From Candidatus Endomicrobium labiotermitis (lineage in GTDB: Bacteria; Elusimicrobiota; Endomicrobiia; Endomicrobiales; Endomicrobiaceae): 32,082 nt of DNA. Of the stretch, positions 30,859 to 32,082 are shown one piece after another. Numbering within the stretch: position 1 is the first letter of the stretch; each line of letters opens with the position of its first letter. Below the pieces are notes generated by a model. That model was not told where the DNA came from and ran no database searches. It was given only the letters and a program-made list of their open reading frames with translations. A program made the position numbers and the translations under genes. Where the stretch lies: positions 1 through 32,082 of the forward strand of contig WRFE01000015.1 of NCBI GenBank assembly GCA_009778965.1, given 5' to 3'.

Positions 30859-32082
30859 ATGAATAAGAAAATATTTTGTGCTTTATGCGCTTTTGTTTTT
30901 TCTTTTAACTTTGCCGGCGCGGAAATCGCTGTTACTGTTTATAACAACAATATAGCCATTATAAAAGACAGCAGGGAAATTGATATTAAGATAGGCGTTC
31001 AAAAAATAGAATTTGACGATGTTGCCGCTTATATTGAGCCGACGAGCGTTTTACCGAAATTTTTAAAAAGTCCTGATAAAATAAAAGTTTTGGAACAGAA
31101 TTTTGATTATGACTTGGTAAGCACAGCGCAGCTTTTAAGCAAATATATAGGAAAAGAGATAGAAATTGAGAGAATAGGCAAAGACAAAAGAGATAAAATA
31201 AAAGGAACATTATTATCATCCGGCGGCGGGCTTGTTGTTCAGACAGATAAAAAAATAATATTAAATCCCGAAGGCGAAGTTTCTCTTGAAAAAATACCGG
31301 AAGGACTAAGATTAAAGCCTACTTTAACATGGCTTGTATTCAGCGAAACCGCTGGAAAGGAGCCTCTTGAAATTTCTTACCAGACGTCAGGAATGAGCTG
31401 GAATGCCGACTATGTTTTGGTAACGGACGAAAAAGACGAAAAGTCGGATATTACCGGCTGGGTAACTATCAGCAACAGAAGCGGCGCGGCGTATAAAAAC
31501 GCGAAACTCAAACTTGTAGCGGGCGATGTTAATATAGTGCGTCCGAGAATGAATTATGCTTACGCTGAAGACGCCATGTACAAGTCGGCGGTTCCAATGA
31601 TGGCAGGCGGAGCGCCGTCGTTTCAGGAAAAATCTTTTTTTGAATACCATATTTATGAACTTCAAAGAAAAACCGATTTGAAAAATAACGAAATAAAGCA
31701 GATTGAATTTACTTCCGCGCGCAATATTCCGATAAACAAAGTTTTTACTTTTAACGCTTCGGTAAATCCCAAGGTTACCGTTAATCTGGAATTTAAAAAT
31801 TCCGAAGATAATAATTTAGGAATGCCTTTGCCTAAAGGCAGGGTGAGGGTTTTTAAATATGACGGAGATTCAATGGAGTTTGTAGGCGAAGACCAGATAG
31901 ACCACACGCCAAAGGACGCAAAGCTTTCAATATACACAGGCAACGCTTTTGACATTACCGGAGAGAGAATACAGACAAATTATAAAACAGCTTCAAAATC
32001 CGCTGAGGAAAGCGTCAGAGTAACCGTCAAGAATTCCAAAGACGTTCCGGTTGAAGTAAATATTGTGGAAAATATGAGCAGA
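30859..32082 (+). CDS. DUF4139-type exported protein, 3' end beyond the window
   Basis: The open frame runs from ATG 30859 (after AGGAGA) to the window edge, 408 residues with no stop yet. A signal peptide covers residues 1-21 (cut near FAGA-EI). AVTVYNNNIAIIKDSREIDIKIG, then IEFDDVAAYIEPTSVLPKF, opens the mature part and resembles proteins with the DUF4139 mucoidy-inhibitor-like C-terminal domain. LEISYQTSGMSWNADYVLVTDE, GWVTISNRSGAAYKNAKLKLVAGDV and YELQRKTDLKNNEIKQIEF fit that domain. The domain is of unknown function and is predicted to be beta-rich. The gene follows the lipoprotein gene by 24 nt. Confidence 0.85.
   Translation, partial: MNKKIFCALCAFVFSFNFAGAEIAVTVYNNNIAIIKDSREIDIKIGVQKIEFDDVAAYIEPTSVLPKFLKSPDKIKVLEQNFDYDLVSTAQLLSKYIGKEIEIERIGKDKRDKIKGTLLSSGGGLVVQTDKKIILNPEGEVSLEKIPEGLRLKPTLTWLVFSETAGKEPLEISYQTSGMSWNADYVLVTDEKDEKSDITGWVTISNRSGAAYKNAKLKLVAGDVNIVRPRMNYAYAEDAMYKSAVPMMAGGAPSFQEKSFFEYHIYELQRKTDLKNNEIKQIEFTSARNIPINKVFTFNASVNPKVTVNLEFKNSEDNNLGMPLPKGRVRVFKYDGDSMEFVGEDQIDHTPKDAKLSIYTGNAFDITGERIQTNYKTASKSAEESVRVTVKNSKDVPVEVNIVENMSR

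Overview
The window is AT-rich bacterial chromosome, coding on the + strand except for one gene and a gene start at the left edge. It looks like a Gram-negative, strictly fermentative anaerobe. There are Sec-exported lipoproteins, an outer-membrane autotransporter, LpoB-like envelope proteins, and an [FeFe]-hydrogenase maturation GTPase. My best guess is the Elusimicrobiota, near Endomicrobium. That guess rests on gene content and base composition only, with no database search.

Layout. 1-2055 (minus strand): start of a LemA-like gene and a membrane sulfatase/LTA-synthase-family enzyme. 2278-14039: the branched-chain amino-acid genes ilvD, ilvB, ilvN and ilvC. They are split by a 6.2-kb gene for a giant surface protein (Pmp-like beta-helix, autotransporter barrel, then an OmpA peptidoglycan-binding domain) and by a small exported protein. 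14152-15527: a PASTA-domain membrane protein and ribulose-phosphate epimerase. 15680-17574: a DUF4015-type putative glycosidase lipoprotein, then DUF948-like and YtxH-like small proteins, followed by tRNA-Phe(GAA) and tRNA-Thr(CGU). 17888-21162: an exported protein with two SpoVG-like domains and two membrane diguanylate cyclases with overlapping frames. 21445-27889: pfkA, tyrS, an LpoB-like lipoprotein, a COG3014-like lipoprotein, an LPP20-like exported protein and hydF. 28048-end: tpiA, a pduL-type phosphotransacylase, rpiB, a TPR protein, a small lipoprotein and a DUF4139 protein cut by the window edge.

How it fits together. pfkA, tpiA, rpe and rpiB cover glycolysis and the non-oxidative pentose-phosphate route. 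The PduL-type enzyme could convert acetyl-CoA to acetyl-phosphate, and HydF implies H2 production, which together suit a sugar fermenter. The ilv genes give valine, and isoleucine if 2-oxobutyrate is available. Much of the remainder is envelope biology: anchoring, peptidoglycan-synthase activation and surface display.

Non-coding features that stand out are several sigma70-type promoters (one with perfect -35 and -10 hexamers and 17-bp spacing), two of them so close to the start codon that the mRNAs should be almost leaderless. There are also three extended -10 promoters with the same TGATATAAT core, a strong hairpin terminator after the giant adhesin, and several families of AT-rich or palindromic intergenic repeats. 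One repeat supplies the last codons of hydF. A 26-bp block is shared at the same distance upstream of two promoters. The most novel-looking proteins are the exported tandem SpoVG-like protein beside two diguanylate cyclases and the autotransporter-OmpA fusion. No CRISPR array, complete insertion sequence, prophage or rRNA is visible, and no gene-free stretch exceeds 300 bases.
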